Counted from the first letter of the stretch, positions 1-8,835 are shown. The stretch is 28,204 bases of DNA from CAJXVY01 sp965660355 (GCA_965660355.1 CBFHZN010000014.1:1-28204); one strand, 5' to 3'. The notes: generated from the letters alone by a model not told the origin. Numbers and translations: made by a program.

Positions 1-2
1 TA

Positions 3-617
3 GAACCGGAACTACTGGATGAGATTTTGCAAGAAGGTGTGAATGCGCCGAGCTGGTCAAACACCCGACCCTACCTGGTTGCGGTGGCGGAGGGTGAGAG
101 GAGAGACCGAATAAGCGGTGCCCTGATTGAGCGCCTCAGGGAAAACGCTGACGTGAAGGGCTTAGGGCATAATCCTGATTTCACTCATGAGATTCCCTAT
201 CCAGAAAGACTTAATGAAAGAAGTCGAAAAGTTGGGCTTGGGATTTATGAAACTTTGGGGATTGACAGATCAGACAAAGAAGCCAGATTCAAATTCATGG
301 AGAGAAACTATGAGTTTTTTGGAGCTCCGGTGGCTCTGTTCTTTTTCACCCACCGCGGACTCGATCACTTCGGAACTTTAGATCTTGGTCTTTACATGCA
401 GACAGTGATGCTTGCAGCTAAAACGCGTGGCATTGGAACTTGCCCGCAAGGATTCTTGGGTAATTACCCTGACATCATCAAAGCTGAGTTTGATGTTCCT
501 GAGGAATATGCGCTGGTTTGTGGGATGAGTGTTGGATATCCCTCTGACCATCCAATTAACTCTTGGAGGGCAGAGCGGTTGCCGATTGAAGAATTGACAG
601 TACCGGGCAAAAAATAA
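3..617 (+). CDS. Nitroreductase family protein, 5' end outside window
   Basis: The reading frame is open from the first complete codon at position 3, so the true start lies before the window. An internal TTG at 27 is not a credible start because the conserved lead-in (LLDEIL) lies before it. The motif APSWSNTRPY matches the FMN-binding N-terminal segment of nitroreductases. The family's late Gly/Met stretch appears as GIGTCPQGF and GMSVGYPSDHP, and the C-terminal tail resembles the usual region after GYP. The family uses FMN and NAD(P)H to reduce nitro groups, quinones or related compounds in the cytosol; the substrate cannot be read from the sequence. About 205 codons are visible, so only a short N-terminal piece is missing. 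A hairpin terminator follows at once, which separates it from the convergent tRNA genes. Confidence 0.85.
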   Translation, partial: EPELLDEILQEGVNAPSWSNTRPYLVAVAEGERRDRISGALIERLRENADVKGLGHNPDFTHEIPYPERLNERSRKVGLGIYETLGIDRSDKEARFKFMERNYEFFGAPVALFFFTHRGLDHFGTLDLGLYMQTVMLAAKTRGIGTCPQGFLGNYPDIIKAEFDVPEEYALVCGMSVGYPSDHPINSWRAERLPIEELTVPGKK

Positions 618-639
618 ACCCTCCCCGAAGGGAGGGTTT
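616..639 (+). terminator. Intrinsic terminator after the nitroreductase gene
   Basis: The arms AAACCCTCCC and GGGAGGGTTT form a 10-bp stem around the loop CGAA, followed by one more T. The stem starts within the stop codon of the nitroreductase gene. Because the arms are symmetric and A/T-flanked, it could also stop transcripts arriving from the tRNA genes on the other strand. Confidence 0.85.
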
Positions 640-641
640 TG

Positions 642-714
642 TGGAGACTAGGGGGTTCGAACCCCTGACCCCCTGCTTGCAAAGCAGGTGCTCTACCAAC
701 TGAGCTAAGTCCCC
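642..714 (-). tRNA. tRNA-Ala (anticodon TGC)
   Basis: Read on the minus strand, 73 nt fold as a tRNA. The acceptor arms are GGGGACT and AGTCTCC with discriminator A. The D-arm is GCTCAGTTGGTAGAGC. The anticodon arm is CCTGC-TTTGCAA-GCAGG with TGC at the anticodon, and the T-arm contains GGTTCGAACCCC. CCA is not encoded. It lies 36 bp downstream of tRNA-Ile(GAT) on the same strand and is probably co-transcribed with it from the promoter at 841-869. This tRNA pair next to gyrA is common in Actinobacteria. Confidence 0.97.
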
Positions 715-750
715 GAATGTGGTTATCGTCTGCGGGACGACAACTCACCG

Positions 751-824
751 TGGGCCTAGGAGGACTTGAACCTCCGACCTCTTCATTATCAGTGAAGCGC
801 TCTAACCACCTGAGCTATAGGCCC
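751..824 (-). tRNA. tRNA-Ile (anticodon GAT)
   Basis: Read on the minus strand, 74 nt fold as a tRNA. The acceptor arms are GGGCCTA and TAGGCCC with discriminator A. The D-arm is GCTCAGGTGGTTAGAGC. The anticodon arm is CTTCA-CTGATAA-TGAAG with GAT at the anticodon, and the T-arm contains GGTTCAAGTCC. CCA is not encoded. A well-formed promoter ends about 10 bp before the mature 5' end, so the primary transcript would have a very short 5' leader. Confidence 0.97.
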
Positions 825-840
825 GCAGAGCAACAGGAAT

Positions 841-869
841 ACATTACCCGAAAAGATAAACCCTGACAA
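841..869 (-). promoter_or_regulatory. Promoter for the tRNA-Ile/tRNA-Ala pair
   Basis: On the minus strand a -35 TTGTCA (864-869) is separated by exactly 17 bp from a -10 TAATGT (841-846). The predicted transcription start is near 834, about ten bases before tRNA-Ile. The match to the housekeeping sigma consensus and its placement make it convincing, although read-through from gyrA and the DUF3566 gene may also contribute. Confidence 0.7.
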
Positions 870-876
870 ACCCCAA

Positions 877-1272
877 TTAGTTATTGGTAAATGTCAGTGC
901 AACTCCACCGATTAACTTTGAAACCACATTGAATACCCCTGCCCAAACAACTGTCAACGCTGTGTTAATCACAACATTCACTAGAGCCAGGGTTGCAGCA
1001 GTAGACATAACTCGTTCTAAGGCAAACTCTTCCGTTAGAACAATTGGTGTCACCTCACCAAATACACTTCCCAATAAGCTGTCTATTGAGGCAAATAGGT
1101 CCACGCTATCCAGCACTGTCCATAATAAATATGCGGTTACCAAGGTGGCGATTCCAAGGGCTATGGATGCTAAAAAGCCAAGCTTAAGAGCTGACCACAA
1201 ATCAATTGATGCAAGTTTCAGCCTCACCTGCTTGCGAGGTTCTTTAGGCTTGCGCTTTAGAAAATTTGACAC
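877..1272 (-). CDS. DUF3566 family membrane protein
   Basis: This 131-residue protein starts at GTG (1270-1272), with the Shine-Dalgarno-like TAAGG overlapping the gyrA stop codon, so translation is probably coupled to gyrA. The N-terminus is basic (residues 1-18). Two hydrophobic segments lie at about 29-54 and 93-122, separated by an acidic loop. The sequence RLKLASIDLWSALKLGF matches the conserved opening of DUF3566, a family found beside gyrA in Actinobacteria (Rv0007 in Mycobacterium tuberculosis). The molecular function is unknown; it is an inner-membrane protein. Many homologues carry a long disordered N-terminal extension that is reduced here to about 18 residues, consistent with a compact genome. 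Confidence 0.88.
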   Translation of the reverse strand: MSNFLKRKPKEPRKQVRLKLASIDLWSALKLGFLASIALGIATLVTAYLLWTVLDSVDLFASIDSLLGSVFGEVTPIVLTEEFALERVMSTAATLALVNVVINTALTVVWAGVFNVVSKLIGGVALTFTNN

Positions 1273-1281
1273 CGAATTACC

Positions 1282-3750
1282 TTACTCTGAATCTAAATGT
1301 CTTTCACTGTTTCGAGCGATGCTCAAAACCTGATCATCATCACTAAACCTTGCAAAAACAACACCCATGGTGTCTCGTCCCTTGGCTGGAACCTCACTCA
1401 CGCTGGAGCGAACCACCTTGCCACTCTCTAAGACCGCCAACACTTCATCATCATCACCAACAATTAGTGCACCAGCTAGGTTTCCACGCTGATCGTTTAG
1501 TTTCGCAACCTTGATTCCAATACCTCCACGTTTTTGAACACGATAGTGCTGGGTGTGGGTTCGCTTGGCGTATCCGCCCTGGGTAACCACGAAGACATAA
1601 CCTTCTGAGCCAATTACCTGTGCTGATAGCAACTCGTCATCTTCTCTAAAGGTCATTCCCATAACACCTGAGGTGTCACGACCCATGGGTCTCATTGAAG
1701 AGTTATCCGCTTTGAAACAAATGCTCATACCTTTTTTGGAGACCATCAAAACAAAGTCATCATCGCTAACCAGCATCGCACTTATTAGTTCATCATCCTC
1801 ACGGAGTTTGATGGCGATGATTCCTCCGGTTCTAGCAGTGTCATAAAGCTCAAGGGAGGTTTTTTTGACCAAACCTCTCTTTGTTGCCAAAACCAGATAG
1901 GGGAATTGTTGATAGTCCTTCAGGTCAATAACCGCCGCGACCTCTTCATCTGGTTGCAGTGGCAACAGGTTGGCCACGTGCTGACCCTTGGCATCGCGAG
2001 AGGTTTCGTGAATTTCATAGACCTTCGATCTATAAACTCTTCCCTGGTTGGTGAAAAACAACAACCAGTGGTGGGTGGTTGTAACCATCAGCTTGCTGAC
2101 AACATCATCCGCTCTTAGGTTTGCACCCTTAACACCCTTGCCACCTCGGTGCTGGGCTCGATAGTTATCACTTCTGGTGCGCTTGATATAACCACCGCGA
2201 GTAAGTGAAACCACCATTTCCTCTTCGGGAATTAGATCTTCCATCGAAACATCCGGGTCATAGCCTGGAACAATCTCTGTTCTGCGCTCATCACCGTATC
2301 TATCAACAACATCCGCTAGCTCATCACGAACTATTTCGCGCTGACGGTTTTCATCAGAAATGATTGCCTGGTATTCAGCAATCAGTCTTTCTAGTTCTGC
2401 TGCCTCATCGATAATCTTCTGGCGCTCAAGAGCTGCAAGCTGCCTCAGTTGCATGTTCAAAATCGCTCTTGCTTGCAGCTCGTCAATACTTAGTAGCTTG
2501 ATCAAACCCTCTCGGGCATCCTCAACGGTGGCTGATTTTCTAATCAAAGCAATTACTTCATCTAAGTTATCCAGTGCTTTGAGATAACCGCGAAGGATGT
2601 GTGCTCTTTCCTCTGCTTTGCGCAGCCTGAACTGGGTCCTACGAACAATTACTTCAATCTGGTGGGTAACCCAGTGGGTGATGAAACCATCAATGCTCAG
2701 CGTTCTTGGAACACCGTCAACCAGAGCCAGCATGTTTGCACCAAAATTGTCTTGCAACTGGGTGTATTTATAGAGGTTATTCAAAACCACTCTGGCAACT
2801 GCGTCTTTTTTCAAAACAATTACAAGTCGCTGACCCGTTCGACCACTGGTCTCATCACGAATATCAGCAATGCCTGTTACTTTGCCTTCTTTTACTAACT
2901 CAGCGATTTTCAGTGCCAAGTTATCTGGGTTTACCTGGTAGGGAAGCTCTGTGACAACCAGACAGGTTCTCCCTTGCAATTCTTCAACGTTGACAACGCC
3001 GCGCATTGTGATTGATCCGCGACCGGTTCTGTATGCATCTTCGATTCCCTTGCGACCAAGTATTTGCGCACCGGTTGGGAAATCAGGACCCGAAACAATC
3101 TTGATTAGTTCCTCGATTAGTTCCTCACCTTGGATGTCAGGGTTTTCTAGGTGGAACTTGGCTGCAGCTGCAACCTCGGTCAAGTTATGAGGTGGGATGT
3201 TCGTTGCCATACCAACGGCAATACCAATGGAGCCATTAATCAACAAATTTGGAAGACGTGAGGGAAGAATCGTTGGTTCTTGAGTTCTGCCGTCGTAGTT
3301 ATCTTGGAAATCAACGGTTTCCTCATCGATGTCTCGAACCATTTCCATAGCCAGTGGTGCCATCTTGCACTCGGTATATCTTGGAGCTGCAGCTGGGTCG
3401 TTTCCTGGAGAACCAAAGTTTCCCTGACCTGCTACCAGTGGGTAGCGCATGTTCCAGTCTTGAACCAAACGAACCAAGGTGTCATAAATAGCACTGTCAC
3501 CATGGGGGTGGAACTGACCCATAACATCACCAACAACACGGGAGCACTTGCTGAATTGCTTGTCGGGGCGGTAACCACCGTCATACATCGCATACAAAAC
3601 TCTTCGGTGAACTGGTTTTAGTCCATCTCTAACATCGGGTAGTGCTCGCCCGATAATCACGCTCATTGCGTAGTCGAGATAGCTTTTCTGCATCTCTAGC
3701 TGCAGATCGACCTGTTCTATGTGGTCGTGGCCTTTGATTATGTCTGTCAT
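1282..3750 (-). CDS. gyrA: DNA gyrase subunit A
   Basis: GyrA breaks and rejoins DNA in the A2B2 gyrase that introduces negative supercoils. The 822-residue product starts at ATG 9 bp after gyrB. The catalytic tyrosine is Y125 in AAPRYTECKM. The quinolone-determining region reads HPHGDSAIYDT (81-91), with Ser86 and Asp90. Ser at the first position is the quinolone-susceptible type, unlike the Ala found in M. tuberculosis. The C-terminal beta-pinwheel carries a canonical GyrA box, QHRGGKG (533-539), and a second box-like motif, QKRGGIG (739-745), in a later blade. A second box is a known actinobacterial feature. The length is normal for the family and nothing is broken. Confidence 0.98.
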   Translation of the reverse strand: MTDIIKGHDHIEQVDLQLEMQKSYLDYAMSVIIGRALPDVRDGLKPVHRRVLYAMYDGGYRPDKQFSKCSRVVGDVMGQFHPHGDSAIYDTLVRLVQDWNMRYPLVAGQGNFGSPGNDPAAAPRYTECKMAPLAMEMVRDIDEETVDFQDNYDGRTQEPTILPSRLPNLLINGSIGIAVGMATNIPPHNLTEVAAAAKFHLENPDIQGEELIEELIKIVSGPDFPTGAQILGRKGIEDAYRTGRGSITMRGVVNVEELQGRTCLVVTELPYQVNPDNLALKIAELVKEGKVTGIADIRDETSGRTGQRLVIVLKKDAVARVVLNNLYKYTQLQDNFGANMLALVDGVPRTLSIDGFITHWVTHQIEVIVRRTQFRLRKAEERAHILRGYLKALDNLDEVIALIRKSATVEDAREGLIKLLSIDELQARAILNMQLRQLAALERQKIIDEAAELERLIAEYQAIISDENRQREIVRDELADVVDRYGDERRTEIVPGYDPDVSMEDLIPEEEMVVSLTRGGYIKRTRSDNYRAQHRGGKGVKGANLRADDVVSKLMVTTTHHWLLFFTNQGRVYRSKVYEIHETSRDAKGQHVANLLPLQPDEEVAAVIDLKDYQQFPYLVLATKRGLVKKTSLELYDTARTGGIIAIKLREDDELISAMLVSDDDFVLMVSKKGMSICFKADNSSMRPMGRDTSGVMGMTFREDDELLSAQVIGSEGYVFVVTQGGYAKRTHTQHYRVQKRGGIGIKVAKLNDQRGNLAGALIVGDDDEVLAVLESGKVVRSSVSEVPAKGRDTMGVVFARFSDDDQVLSIARNSERHLDSE

Positions 3751-3759
3751 GATGCCTTC

Positions 3760-5694
3760 CTAGATATCCAAGAATCGGACGTCTTTGGCGTTTTTCTGAA
3801 TAAAGTTTCTGCGAGATTCAACATCTTCACCCATCAGCGTGCTGAAGATCTCATCGGCAATTGCTGCATCCTCAAGCGTTACCTGAAGCAGGGTTCTGGT
3901 TGCGGGATCCATGGTTGTTTCCCACAACTCGTCGTAATCCATCTCACCGAGACCTTTATATCGCTGGGTTGAATTTTCTTTGGGGAGTTTCTTACCAGCT
4001 GCTTTACCCTCTTCGATTCTTTGAATTCTCTCCGCTTCTGTGAATACGAATTCGTGAGCGGAGTTTGACCACTTGATTCGATATAGAGGTGGCTGAGCGA
4101 GATAAACATAACCATGTTCGATAAGTGGTCGCATGTATCTGAATAAAAGAGTCAACAACAAAGTTCGGATGTGTTGACCATCGACATCGGCATCAGCCAT
4201 CAAGATGCATTTGTGGTATCTAGCTTTTTCGGGATCGAAATCCTCACCGATTCCAGTTCCAAATGCAGTGATCAAAGCCTGCACCTCAGTGTTTTGCAAT
4301 GCTCTATCAAGCCTTGCTTTTTCAACGTTCAAAATCTTTCCTCGAAGAGGCAAAATGGCTTGAGTTTCTGGGTCTCTTCCGCGCATGGCCGAACCACCCG
4401 CTGAATCACCCTCAACTATGAAGATCTCACTTCTCTCGGGGTCTTTGCTGGAGCAATCTCTGAGTTTTCCGGGCATTCCGCCTGATTCCAGAAGAGATTT
4501 TCTTCTAGTTGCCTCACGGGCTTTTCTTGCTGCCAACCTGGCGGTTGCAGCTGCAATGGCTTTTTTACCAATTTCTTTTGCCTGGGCCGGGTTTCTGGCC
4601 ATCCAGTCTCCCAGCTGGTCATTTACAACCCGCTGCACAAAAGCCTTGGTCTCGGTGTTTCCCAATTTGGTTTTAGTCTGACCCTCAAATTGTGGTTCCG
4701 TTAGTTTCACGCTAATAACAGCGGTTAGGCCCTCACGAACATCGTCACCTGTGAGATTCTCGTCTTTTTCTTTCAGTAAACCTTTGTCTCTGGTGAAGCG
4801 GTTTAGCAGAGATGTCAGTGCTGAGCGGAAACCCTCTTCGTGGGTTCCACCCTCGTGGGTGTTGATTGTGTTGGCATAGGTGTGAACACTCTCTGTGAAT
4901 GCAGATGTCCACTGCAAAGCAATCTCAACAGACATTGTTTTGTCATCTAGTTCGGTTTCGATAGAAATAACTTCATCGTGAATCTTGTCGTTTTTCTTAC
5001 TCGAATTGAGATACTCAACATAATCAATCAACCCCTGTTCGTAGTGATAGCTGTCAGTTCTGCCATCACGATCGTCTGTCAGGGTAATTCTTAGTCCCTT
5101 ATTCAAAAAACACATCTGTTGGAAACGTGCTCTTAGGGTTTCATAGTCAAACTCGACTGTTTCAAAAATCTCGTCGTTTGGTTTGAAGGTAATTTTGGTT
5201 CCGGAGTAATCAACTTTGTCGTTTTTCTTCAGGTCGTGATCGGGAACCCCGTTAGTAAAACTTTGTGTCCACAAAAAGCCATCTCGGGCAACTTCAACAT
5301 CTAAATGATGAGACAAAGCATTCACAACGCTGGCCCCAACACCGTGCAAACCACCGGAGACCGCATAACCTCCACCACCGAATTTTCCTCCAGCGTGCAA
5401 GACAGTTAATACAACCTCCACCGCTGGGCGTTTCTCAACAGGGTGAAGATCCACAGGGATTCCACGACCATCGTCGCTAACACTCAGAGTTCCATCTTCT
5501 TTGATGTGGATTTGAATGTCTGAACAGTGACCAGCAAGGGCTTCATCGACGGAGTTATCTACAATTTCATAAACAAGGTGGTGCAGACCTCGAGGACCGG
5601 TTGAACCGATATACATACCCGGTCTTTTTCTGACAGCCTCCAGTCCTTCAAGGACCTGAATGTTGGCGGCACCGTAATTTTCGGAATTAGACAT
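3760..5694 (-). CDS. gyrB: DNA gyrase subunit B
   Basis: GyrB is the ATPase subunit of gyrase, 644 residues. The GHKL ATP-binding domain shows EIVDNSVDEA with the catalytic Glu43, then DDGRGIP (74-80) and GGLHGVGASVV (114-124). The TOPRIM domain shows EGDSAGG (starting at E428), PLRGKILNVEKA and DADVDG (Asp501, 503, 505), which bind Mg2+. The protein ends in the usual RFLDI. The start is ATG with GAGGAG eight bases upstream. It is the first gene of a gyrB-gyrA-DUF3566 run. The 123-bp gap upstream (5695-5817) should hold its promoter; TAGGAT occurs there as a possible -10 but I could not pair it with a convincing -35. Confidence 0.98.
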   Translation of the reverse strand: MSNSENYGAANIQVLEGLEAVRKRPGMYIGSTGPRGLHHLVYEIVDNSVDEALAGHCSDIQIHIKEDGTLSVSDDGRGIPVDLHPVEKRPAVEVVLTVLHAGGKFGGGGYAVSGGLHGVGASVVNALSHHLDVEVARDGFLWTQSFTNGVPDHDLKKNDKVDYSGTKITFKPNDEIFETVEFDYETLRARFQQMCFLNKGLRITLTDDRDGRTDSYHYEQGLIDYVEYLNSSKKNDKIHDEVISIETELDDKTMSVEIALQWTSAFTESVHTYANTINTHEGGTHEEGFRSALTSLLNRFTRDKGLLKEKDENLTGDDVREGLTAVISVKLTEPQFEGQTKTKLGNTETKAFVQRVVNDQLGDWMARNPAQAKEIGKKAIAAATARLAARKAREATRRKSLLESGGMPGKLRDCSSKDPERSEIFIVEGDSAGGSAMRGRDPETQAILPLRGKILNVEKARLDRALQNTEVQALITAFGTGIGEDFDPEKARYHKCILMADADVDGQHIRTLLLTLLFRYMRPLIEHGYVYLAQPPLYRIKWSNSAHEFVFTEAERIQRIEEGKAAGKKLPKENSTQRYKGLGEMDYDELWETTMDPATRTLLQVTLEDAAIADEIFSTLMGEDVESRRNFIQKNAKDVRFLDI

Positions 5695-5817
5695 ATTAAG
5701 TTTGCTCCTCAGTTTTCGTTAGGACCCGTGAAATGCGATGACCCATCGACTGAGATTCGGGGCTACTAACTGTTCTATCCTATCGCAGAGCTTGGAAAAC
5801 GCCCATAGGAAGGTGAT

Positions 5818-6294
5818 TTATCCATATGTGTCTCTTGGGCCCCTCCCGGGCACAGATCGGCTACCTTTTTTCCAAGAAGGAGCTTGTGGTGAATGAAACT
5901 TAATTTCCCGAATTTCTAAATTCGGATAATTACTATTCACCTCGGCTAAAACTTGATTGGACATCAACCTCATTTGAGTAGCCCAGGCAGTTGAATTGCA
6001 ATCAACGTGCAGAACTGAATTTTCTAGAGATGTGGGTGTGCAGGCATTGGCCACATCCACTCCAACGATGTTTGACCAAGAGACAAAAAGCTCCGCTTTG
6101 CTGAGTTGCTGGTTCCAGTTGAATTCACCAACCAGTTGATCGATTCCAGCGGAGATCTTTATAGGGTCGCGGTTTGCATCGAAAGGTTGCGAATTACTTT
6201 TCGCCTTTTTGTTCAGCTTTTTTTGATCATAAGAAGTTTTGCCACTGAAGGTTCTAAGCATTTCTTGGTAAAAGCCAATCGCATACTCACTCAA
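5818..6294 (-). CDS. dciA: DciA-type replicative helicase operator (DUF721)
   Basis: This 158-residue protein belongs to DUF721, whose members (DciA; Rv0004 in M. tuberculosis) help load DnaB at origins in bacteria lacking DnaC or DnaI. The DUF721 core runs from about residue 53 to 135, with SWSNIVGVDVANACTPTSL, the LHVDCNSTAWATQMRLM strand-helix and a late LEIREIKF strand. The C-terminus GRGPRDTYG is the typical actinobacterial ending. The start is TTG at 6292-6294. It overlaps the recF stop by 8 nt and is supported by a perfect AGGAGG five bases upstream; no ATG with a comparable site exists. The basic, low-complexity region at residues 18-45 is probably disordered. dnaB, its expected partner, lies in the same window on the other arm of the origin. 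Confidence 0.9.
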   Translation of the reverse strand: MSEYAIGFYQEMLRTFSGKTSYDQKKLNKKAKSNSQPFDANRDPIKISAGIDQLVGEFNWNQQLSKAELFVSWSNIVGVDVANACTPTSLENSVLHVDCNSTAWATQMRLMSNQVLAEVNSNYPNLEIREIKFHSPQAPSWKKGSRSVPGRGPRDTYG

Positions 6295-7396
6295 CCTGGC
6301 CTCCTCTGATAGTAAATCGAGTTGCCCCTGATGTTAGAGGAACATCGGCCTCCACTGCTGCAGTTATCAACACCTGCTCGTATCCATCAATGAATTCAGT
6401 CAAGGCTTCTCGCCTCGAGGTGTCTAAAACACTAAAAACATCATCCAGAATCATTACCGGTTTACCTAGCGATGATGAATCGGCAATCAGTTCGGCACTA
6501 GCTAGCTTCATCGACAGTGCCAGCGACCAAGCTTCACCTTGGGAGGCGTGCTCTTTGGCAGAAAGCGCATTTAAGTGGATTTGCAATTCGTCTCTTTGTG
6601 GGCCTAGAAGAGTAACCCCTCTATCTATCTCGTCTTTTTTTAGATTTTCAATTGCTTTAGATAGTTCTGCAGATATTTGTTCAGTTGAAAGGTTTTTATA
6701 GTCAATATCTATCGAGCTTTGCTGAGAAATTTGAATATCGCTCTCTGCCTGCGAGATCTGTGAGTATTTTTCTTGAACTCTGGGTAGTAGTGCTTCTATT
6801 AGCTGCTGTCTGTTCTGAATTATTTTTGCTCCGGTAGTAACAAGTTGTTCATTCCACAAATCCAGAGTTGATAAATCCACACTGGATTTCCCTCTTGCTG
6901 ATTTCAGTAGAGCGTTTCTCTGTTTCAGCACCCGTTCGTAATCTTGCAGGGTTTGGTAATAGCTTGGTCTTAGCTGAACGGCTAATTCGTTGAGAAAAGC
7001 TCTTCTGGTTGAAGGATCGCGTCTTATTAGATCTATATCCTCGGGGCTAAAAATAACAGTGGTTAGTGCTCCCAGGACTTCAGATGACTTCTTAACCAAA
7101 TTGCCATTTACGCTGTGTCGGTTAGCAGAATCTCTATTTAGTTCGATCCCTAGTTTTAATTTCTTGCCGGAATTTTCTAACTCAATGCCAATCGAGGCTT
7201 GTTCCTCATCAGTTTTTATTAGTGCCGAAGTAGAGCTTCTGTGTGATGACAGTGTCGAACAATATCGAATTGCCTCTACCAGGTTTGTTTTTCCTTGACC
7301 ATTTTTACCTATTAGTAGGTTTACACCAGCTGCTAACTCAATGCTGAGCTGTTCATAATTTCTGTAGTTTGCGAGTGAAAGAGAAGTAACCCGCAT
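6287..7396 (-). CDS. recF: DNA replication and repair protein RecF
   Basis: RecF is an SMC-like ATPase that acts with RecO and RecR to load RecA at single-strand gaps. It has 369 residues, the usual length. Walker A is GKNGQGKT (30-37). The ABC-type signature lies in SLALSMKLASAELI, and Walker B is MILDDVFSVLD, followed by the D-loop region. The family's N-terminal LSLANYRNY motif is present. Its ATG shares one base with the dnaN stop (TAATG), so the two are probably translationally coupled, and its own stop overlaps the start of dciA. Confidence 0.97.
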   Translation of the reverse strand: MRVTSLSLANYRNYEQLSIELAAGVNLLIGKNGQGKTNLVEAIRYCSTLSSHRSSTSALIKTDEEQASIGIELENSGKKLKLGIELNRDSANRHSVNGNLVKKSSEVLGALTTVIFSPEDIDLIRRDPSTRRAFLNELAVQLRPSYYQTLQDYERVLKQRNALLKSARGKSSVDLSTLDLWNEQLVTTGAKIIQNRQQLIEALLPRVQEKYSQISQAESDIQISQQSSIDIDYKNLSTEQISAELSKAIENLKKDEIDRGVTLLGPQRDELQIHLNALSAKEHASQGEAWSLALSMKLASAELIADSSSLGKPVMILDDVFSVLDTSRREALTEFIDGYEQVLITAAVEADVPLTSGATRFTIRGGQVE

Positions 7397-8523
7397 TAGT
7401 TTTCATCGAGCAGGTTTGGTTGTAGAAGGTATTTAAATTCCCCAGCCTTGTCACCTTTTTCCGTAAACAACAGTGGCCCTGGCTTGGTCGGATTTTGCTG
7501 ATTCTTTGTGAAACCGAAACTGACGTGATCGGTCGTAATACCACTTAGACCATCAAGCACAAACTGAGGTTTTAGTGAAACCCCGATTTCTTCGCCGATT
7601 AGATCAACAGTCACACCTTCTGAAGCTTGGGCTGTCTCACTGGTGATGGATTTTATGTCAACTGAATCTGCAGTGAAGTTGTAACGGATTGGATTATCTC
7701 CCTCAACTACCAGTGAAACCCTTTTTGTTGCCTCAACAATTTCATCCACATCTGCAATTGCCTCATGTTCGATAGATTCAGGAAAAAGGCTTAAAACCGC
7801 AGGGAAATTACCTTTCAGTAATACTGAGGTGACACTTTTATCGTTTGCAGAGAAGGCCACCATTTGTCGCTCTTCCGTTTTCTCAATAGAAATAGAAAGT
7901 GATCCCTGATTTGAGAAGGTTCTTGCTATTTCTTGAAGAGTTCGAGCGGGGATTAGCACAGAATCTGAAACCGAGGATTTCCAAGGGATTGATTTCACAG
8001 CCACTCTGTAGCGATCTGTTGCTACCAAGCTCAGAGAATCATTTTTAGCTTCAATCAAAACACCGGTTAGCACTGGAGTTACATCTTCTTTTGAAGCCGC
8101 ATGTGCAACTTGGGTAACGGCCTGAGCAAATATCTGCCCTTCAACACTTCCGGAACTCTCAGGAAGGGATGGTAGTTCTGGGTATTCACTGGTTGGCATT
8201 GTTAGCAAATTGAATTTAGCTGAGGCTGATGAAACGTTTACCTTGTTATCAACCAATTCAAAAGCAACCTGGTCTTTAGGTAATTTATTAACTATTTCAG
8301 AAAGCAGTTTCCCTAAAACTAAAACTGTTCCCTCGGTGGTTACATTCGCGTTTATTGAGGATTTTGCAGAAACCTCGTAGTCAAAAACTGAGAGTGTTAT
8401 TTGATCATTTTTAGCTTCAATCAAAACACCAGAAAGAATTGGCAAAGAAGCGCGTTGCGGCAAAAGTCGAACTACGAAGTTCACAGCTTCTGCTAAAACA
8501 TCTTTGTCTGCTTCAAATTTCAA
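7396..8523 (-). CDS. dnaN: DNA polymerase III sliding clamp (beta subunit)
   Basis: DnaN forms the ring-shaped dimer that tethers DNA polymerase III to DNA. The product has 375 residues, in three clamp folds of about 120 residues each. The N-terminus MKFEADKDVLAEAVNFVVRLLP matches actinobacterial clamps closely and fixes the start at TTG (8521-8523), with AAGGGG about six bases upstream; the next in-frame ATG would remove conserved sequence. Recognisable conserved segments include LPILSGVLIEA, TDRYRVAV (with the family's ATDRYR motif) and LIPARTLQEI. It is the first gene of dnaN-recF-dciA and reads away from oriC. Confidence 0.97.
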   Translation of the reverse strand: MKFEADKDVLAEAVNFVVRLLPQRASLPILSGVLIEAKNDQITLSVFDYEVSAKSSINANVTTEGTVLVLGKLLSEIVNKLPKDQVAFELVDNKVNVSSASAKFNLLTMPTSEYPELPSLPESSGSVEGQIFAQAVTQVAHAASKEDVTPVLTGVLIEAKNDSLSLVATDRYRVAVKSIPWKSSVSDSVLIPARTLQEIARTFSNQGSLSISIEKTEERQMVAFSANDKSVTSVLLKGNFPAVLSLFPESIEHEAIADVDEIVEATKRVSLVVEGDNPIRYNFTADSVDIKSITSETAQASEGVTVDLIGEEIGVSLKPQFVLDGLSGITTDHVSFGFTKNQQNPTKPGPLLFTEKGDKAGEFKYLLQPNLLDEN

Positions 8524-8618
8524 TGTTTCCCCTTGATCTTGGAAATCTTATCTTGGCACATTTATCTTTTGACTAGTTGAGGTTTCTTACTAGCAATGTT
8601 TTACACAGCGCCTAAGTG

Positions 8619-8656
8619 TTATCTAAATAATCTAAATTAAATATTAATCTCAATAA
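8619..8656. other. AT-rich stretch, candidate DNA-unwinding element of oriC
   Basis: Only four of 38 bases are G or C. On the minus strand, TTTAGAT occurs twice, ten bases apart (TTTAGATTATTTAGATAA). The stretch begins about 14 bp beyond the DnaA box at 8670-8678, the arrangement expected for strand opening. This is an inference from composition and position. Confidence 0.6.
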
Positions 8657-8669
8657 CCTCTGTTGAAAA

Positions 8670-8678
8670 TGTGGATAA
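8670..8678 (-). promoter_or_regulatory. DnaA box next to the AT-rich stretch
   Basis: TGTGGATAA on the plus strand is a perfect TTATCCACA on the minus strand. It is the box closest to the candidate unwinding element and points toward it, so it is the best candidate for anchoring the melting DnaA filament. Confidence 0.85.
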
Positions 8679-8747
8679 GAGACAACACACTTGTATTTTC
8701 CTAATAACTACATTTATGTAAGTTGTTATTTGTGTTGGGGAGAATTC

Positions 8748-8775
8748 TGTGGATAACTAGACAGCCTGTGGATAA
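8748..8775 (-). promoter_or_regulatory. Two direct DnaA boxes in oriC
   Basis: Two perfect boxes in the same orientation occupy 8748-8756 and 8767-8775, with starts 19 bp apart (nearly two helical turns). Confidence 0.88.
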
Positions 8776-8835
8776 CTTTAAGATTTTTCACAATATTTGA
8801 TACCTATCAGCAATTTATTTCACAGTTTGCGTAGT

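Noticed and set aside
884..1333. A 149-codon plus-strand frame opposite the DUF3566 gene
   Set aside because: It mirrors a recognised membrane-protein gene on the minus strand and has no ribosome site or family motif.
5695..5817. A gyrB promoter using TAGGAT as -10
   Set aside because: No acceptable -35 lies 16-18 bp upstream, so I did not annotate it.
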